The position numbers and the translations under genes were made by a program. A DNA stretch of 64,000 nt from Musa acuminata AAA Group (lineage: Eukaryota > Streptophyta > Magnoliopsida > Zingiberales > Musaceae). Where the stretch lies: the NCBI RefSeq assembly GCF_036884655.1, contig NC_088330.1:29831501-29895500 (forward strand). Reading direction: 5' to 3'. How positions within the stretch are numbered: position 1 is the stretch's first letter; each line of letters opens with the position of its first letter. The notes beneath the pieces are model-generated. The model was not told where the DNA came from. It did not search any database and was given only the letters and a program-made list of their open reading frames with translations. Shown piece after piece: positions 59,160-64,000 of the stretch.

Positions 59160-60129
59160 TAGGATGACCAAACTTATGAAATGCGAGACTATAAGTTTAC
59201 ACAATACAAAACAAAGTAGCATTAGCATAAATTAAGTAGCCAACCGTTCCACGTGCAAAGCAACCAGTGCTTTGACATCGTTGGATTTTAACTTAGAGCA
59301 AATTTAGTGGCTCAAGTGAAGATCTCTCTTTTTGTCATCTTTATGAACAATTAACTACAGTTTGCAATGCATTATCTTTTAATTTTTTACATGAGATAAC
59401 CATTGTAGATTTTTTACTATATTGCTTTTTCATATGCTTATTTTCTCTTTGTCAAAACATATGTTTCAAGATGAAAAATACTCTTAAAAATTAATCGGAT
59501 AGGAGTATGGTATAGAATTTGAAAACAACCAAGGAAAATCAAATATAAACTCTATGAAAATATTATCTTAACTGGGATATATCATATTAAGCATCATTTA
59601 GTATGTACTCCAAAAGATATTGAGACATGTAAAAGTGTTTCTGATGGTATAAGAAAATAATTGATAGTCTTTAATGGAAAAGACTGATAATTCTTATTTG
59701 AGCAACATTTAAAAAATCATTAACCAATTATTTAAAAGATGAGGCTTGTCAACAGATGGCCTTTTTTTTTTTCTACGCCAATGTCATCATATTTAATTGT
59801 GTCAAAAATCATGAATTATGAAAGTCTTTGAATTAATTAGAAAGTTTGGATGTTGATCTAAACCTTCTTTTTGTCATCAGATTAAGTATACAAGCCTTAG
59901 GTATAAAAGTCTTTGAATTAGTTGACAACCTCTTTACAATCTGAGGTTGGAAAGCAAGTTATTCTTTGGTTTTATATACTCTTTCAATCCTTAACGGATA
60001 TCATCATATTCATATTCTTACCTATTTTTATTTTTTTCAAATCTCTTTATATTTCACATGTTTTAATTTTATAAATAAATCTATAATTACTAAACTTATT
60101 ACTATTATCTATCTTTTATACTAAGTATA
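59160..60129. other. AT-rich intergenic, nothing recognised
   Basis: About 1 kb with a small stretch at 59490-59700 that vaguely resembles decayed gypsy chromodomain/integrase-end sequence. That is not strong enough to call. Confidence 0.35.
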
Positions 60130-62110
60130 GGGATATTATGACTAATAATATTAGGGGCATAACAAAGGAAATTATTGGGGAATCTAGGAATAGAGGTGTA
60201 ACTTTAAGAGAGATTTGGTGGTGGTGTAAGAAAGTTTAAAAATTAATTAATAAGAATAGATCATTTTTAAATATAGCCTAAATTATAAAACTGAGGAGAA
60301 ATTTAAAAGACATATAATATCTAAAAGAGGAAAAAGAGTTATGATAGTTTTTATAAGGCTTATGATAATTTAAAAGATAATTTGTAAGGTTTATGATAAT
60401 TTTTATAATAAGTTAGACAATAAGAACGAAAAAAGAATATATATTGAATTGTTAAAGCTATCAAAGGGAAGAGAACAAATTTAAATAATATTAGATGCAT
60501 TAAGAATGAAGATAAAAGGTTTTTATTAGTAATAATAAAATAGAGGAAGATGAAAAAACTATCTTTCTATTTTTTAATGAAAATTTCATGGATAATGGAG
60601 CCATAAATAAAGATAATAGTGGTAGGTTTAATAATTATATATTTATTTATAAAATTAGATAAAGGAGCTTAAAAGAAAGATTTTTAAAAGATGAAAATAA
60701 GTAAAAGCGTGGAACTTGATGGTATCGCTATTGAAGTTTTAAAAAGTTAAAAGAGATAAAAGGAATACTTTGGTTGACTAGTTATTAGAAAAATCTTGAG
60801 ATCTAGAAAATTGCTTAACAAATGGAAAAAGATTTTTAGTCCCAATTTATTAGAATAAGAGTGATATCCAAAAAAAAAATTTAATTATAGAGGAATTAAG
60901 TTTATGATAGTGATTGAAAGTCAAATAAGATGTGACATAAATATCTCTAGAGATTAATTTCGTTTTATTTTTGGAAGAAAATGGTGGAAGCTATTTATTT
61001 ATTGAGATCATTATTAAAAAATGATAGAGAGAAAAAATATTTATATTTATTAATTTATAGAAAACTTATAATAAAGTTCTTAGAGATTTATTATGGTAGA
61101 TTTTATAAAATATATATATTTACTAATTATATTGTTATTATAAAAGATATGTATGATAGTATAGTGATTGCTATTAGAACTACATAAAATAAGTTTAATA
61201 AGTTTTTTTATTAGTATTAGACTAAACAAAGAATCCATATTAAGTCGTTATCTTTTGACATTAGTAATAGACAAACTTATAACTTATATTGAGAATAAAC
61301 CTACTTGATGCATTTTTTATTAATGATATTATTTTAGTTAATAAGAGTTTAAATAAAATTAATTTTGAGTTTAAGTTGTAGAGATAAACTTGAAAAGTAA
61401 ATATTCTTAATTAAGTAAGACTAAGATTAAATATATGAGATGTTAGTTTAATAATATTATGATTATATTTGAGTATATAGTTAAATTGTGTGGATAAAAA
61501 GTTTCATTAAATAAAGTTTTATATATCTTTGATCAATTATTTAGTAAGATAGAAAGAAAGGTGAAGATATTATCTATAAAGTAAAGTGCAAACTGGATTG
61601 TTAAAATAAAGAGGGGCATTAGGAGTTTTATATAATCATGGATACCTCTTAAATTAAAAATAATGAGAGCATTATTGTTTATGGATTTGAGTATTAGATG
61701 ATTAAAAAATAATATATATAAGAAATTTGTATCATTAAGATGAGAAAACTAAGGTGGATGTGTCAAGTTACTAATAATGATAGAAAATAAATTTTATTTG
61801 TGAAAAATTAAGCATAGTTTTGATAGGGAATAAAATGATGGAGAGCTGTTTAAGATGATACAAATATGTGCTAAGAAGACATGTAAATGTTATAATTACA
61901 AAATATAAAACTATTTCTATTAATGAAATGTAGAGGTAAAGTAAGACATAGAAAGACTTCATTAGATATTATAAATAAAGAAGTAAATACTCTTAATTTA
62001 AATAAAAATATAATTTTTTCATAGAGCTTAATGGTGGGATAATAATGATGTTGCATACTCCAAATGTGGATTTTAAGGCTTTGTTGTTATTATTGCCTAT
62101 TAAATTTTCT
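60130..62110 (+). mobile_element. RTE-type LINE remnant, plus strand
   Basis: Covers most of the reverse transcriptase of a plant RTE-clade LINE in several frames: LDGIAIEVLKS (about 60715), FNYRGIKFM (about 60880), MVEAIYLLRSLLKNDREKK (about 60981-61040), IIKDMYDSIVIAIRTT (about 61140-61187), FFINDIILVNK (about 61313-61346), and RGALGVLYNHGYLLN near 61610-61650. The catalytic FADD box reads FIND, so one of the two metal-binding Asp is lost by a G-to-A change. The 3' end near 62075-62090 shows the TTGTTGTTATTATT tail typical of RTE elements. Endonuclease sequence is not recognisable upstream. Confidence 0.78.
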
Positions 62111-62829
62111 TTTTTCATTTTAGGAATAAGTGTATAAGTTTGGATCATACAAGACACAACATGCCAAGTGCAATAGTAAATTTCATTGAGAAATGTAAAA
62201 CAACTGAGCTTTAAGACACTTTAAAACATTCAATAATAGAGGGTATCAGAGTTCTTTTATTATTCATGTTTAATGAGACTATTAATTCTATTTTAGCTTT
62301 AATTTTTTAGCAAGATTTTAGTTAGTGAAACTATAGGTTGACCATATATCTACAATGGAACTAGATGATTATTTATGAGAGCAATAAATTTATAAACATG
62401 TGTGTTTCCCTTCATACCATAAAGGATATATTTGGAAGATCAATTGAGACTCTTAATATATTTCTATATTTTTTTAATATCACCTATCAAATACGTCACT
62501 AATATCTAAGGCTTTCTTTCTCATCTTGGATGTTCTAAGTAGTTATAAGATATGTACTTGTTGCTTAAGTTTTGCTTCTCACTATATTTGATTCATAGAC
62601 CATTTCTTCATCTTTTTGCTAGTGACAATAATTATTTTAGTGGTCTTAATACCTACATTTGGGTATAAAGACCTTTCTGATTTTTTACACCCAAATGTAT
62701 CAATCATTCAAAAATTTATAATTTCAAATTTAATTTTTTTATAATATTAATTCTAGAATACATACTAAAATACTTGTTGATGGTATAAAAACTATCTTTA
62801 GTTGTCCTATTTCTTTAGAGTAATTTTTT
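62111..62829. other. AT-rich spacer with one short inverted repeat
   Basis: No gene. At about 62651-62698 TACATTTGGGT and ACCCAAATGTA form a perfect 11-bp inverted repeat around 25 or so bases. Confidence 0.4.
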
Positions 62830-64000
62830 TTTCTCCCAAGCTATAGTATTTATGATAATATTCTTATTACTAAGAAAATTGCTCATGACTCTAAAGATGT
62901 TAACTCATTTGTTATTCCTAACTAGATCTTGAGAAAGCTCATGATAAACTATGATAGAATGTTATAATCAAGTTTTATAGAATTTTAAATGTTTACCAAA
63001 AAATTTGTTAATTGGATAAAAAATTATATCTCTTCCCCCTATATTTGCATGTCTTGTAGATGGAAAGATTTTAAACTACTTTTAAGAGGCAAAGAGATAA
63101 GGCGATCCTTTTTCACCGTATCATGGTGGCCTAACTTCTTTCCATGATGCTTAACCAAGCTATAATTGAAGGTAACTTAATCCCTTTTAACTTTAAGCAC
63201 AAAATCAAAGTATCATATTTGATGTAGGTTGATGAGATATTAATTCTTTTTGGGGCTAATAGGAAATCTTGTGAAATCATTAAGAAAATCTTTTGATATT
63301 ACTAACAAAAGGATCAACTTAAATTAATTTTTTTCCCGTAGAAATACTCCTAGGGAAAAGATAAGAGAATTTGATCTTTCTTCAATGTTAGGGAGGGTAA
63401 ATTTTATTTTATATATCTTGGTTCTTTGATCTCTCTTTGAAAAGACCCATAATTCTATATTGGATGGTATGTCTTTGAATATCCAAAAGAAACATGGTTA
63501 TTGGAATAGCTCTAACCTTTCCTAAGTTGGCAAATTACTTTTTATACATCACCAATTCATGCTCTCAAAATTACTTGATTTCTTAAAAAGAATCCACATA
63601 GAATAAAAAGTATTATTAAAAATTTTCTATAGCAAAACAGAATCATTCTAAAGGAATGGATTAGGATCTTTGTGTCAAAAACAAAATCAACAACCATTAA
63701 TCAAATCAACACATGACTTCATAAGGGCCTTGAACATCTACAATAATAATGCACATAACTATTGGAATTATATATGAAAATTTTCAATCATTCCAAGAGT
63801 TTAGGTGTTTTGCTTGAAACTATTTCATAAAACATTACCTACCATTGATAGATTAGCTAAGCTGAACATTTACCCAAATCATACATGTTATTTATGTTAT
63901 AAAAATTTTGATAAAAAATATCATTTATTTTTTTATTGTCTATTTGCAAAGAGGGTATGGTAGGACTTTGAAAATAAACTTAATGTGTCCTTTGATTTTT
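62830..64000 (+). mobile_element. Second L1-type LINE remnant, runs off the window
   Basis: Plus-strand blocks in order: SIYDNILITKKIAHDSKD (about 62845-62900), YDRML with TKKFVNWIKNYIS (about 62950-63040), RGDPFSPY-like RQGDPLSP block (about 63095-63120), VDEILILFGANRKSCEIIKK (about 63225-63285, the FADD box changed to VDE), EFDLSSMLGRVNFILYLGSLI (about 63370-63430, the family's GLRVNYHKS...YLGVP zone), and further thumb/zf-RVT-like text to the end. Many stops and frameshifts show it is inactive. Confidence 0.7.

Noticed and set aside
58833..59167. Two overlapping frames rich in Ser, Leu, Phe and Pro
   Set aside because: They are translations of the pyrimidine tract in two frames, not proteins.

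Overview
This is nuclear DNA of a flowering plant. The genes have GT-AG introns and belong to plant-only families (Dof, GBF bZIP, HD-Zip IV, CSLD, RCD1/SRO). The DNA between them is full of decayed LTR retrotransposons, LINEs and microsatellites. The HD-Zip IV protein looks most like rice ROC3, and the repeat content suggests a monocot. A banana-type (Musaceae) genome is my best guess, but it is inference only.

Layout. (1) 1-1.4 kb holds the last two exons of a mitochondrial-carrier-family gene of the SAMTL type. (2) 3.9-14.2 kb is repeat territory: an L1-type LINE remnant with a MITE-like insert, an orphan promoter/first exon, a copia gag scrap, and a truncated gag-only copia element on the minus strand. 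(3) 14.7-41.4 kb is the gene island: a Dof zinc-finger gene (minus), a 12-exon G-box-binding bZIP gene (minus), a broken CSLD fragment (minus), RCD1 (plus) and a ROC3-like HD-Zip IV gene (minus). A 4.56-kb non-coding LTR element (a LARD) sits at 25.7-30.3 kb, apparently inside a long 5'UTR intron of RCD1. (4) 41.4-44.4 kb is the promoter and upstream flank of the HD-Zip gene. (5) 44.4-64 kb has no host gene that I can see. It holds a solo copia LTR, then a nest in which a Ty3-gypsy reverse-transcriptase gene is interrupted by a decayed second LARD, itself interrupted by two 1.6-kb solo LTRs of one family in opposite orientation. Two RTE-type LINE remnants and a second L1 remnant run to the window end.

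The gene island is mostly regulators: two DNA-binding factors with light/ABA- or tissue-type roles (GBF, Dof), a hub protein that binds transcription factors (RCD1), and an epidermal-type factor (HD-Zip IV). They are separate plant genes with their own promoters, not an operon. Exons for GBF, RCD1 and the HD-Zip IV gene were joined by hand at GT/AG sites, and each keeps one open frame throughout (about 415, 590 and 800 residues).

No convincing new protein-coding system was found. The most notable structures are the three-level transposon nest with its 1.6-kb inverted repeat, the intronic LARD in RCD1, the gag-only copia element with a repeat-rich spacer, and a 27-bp-stem hairpin at 35.92-35.99 kb. 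All coordinates come from reading by eye; exon edges may be off by a base or two, and the edges of decayed elements by tens of bases.
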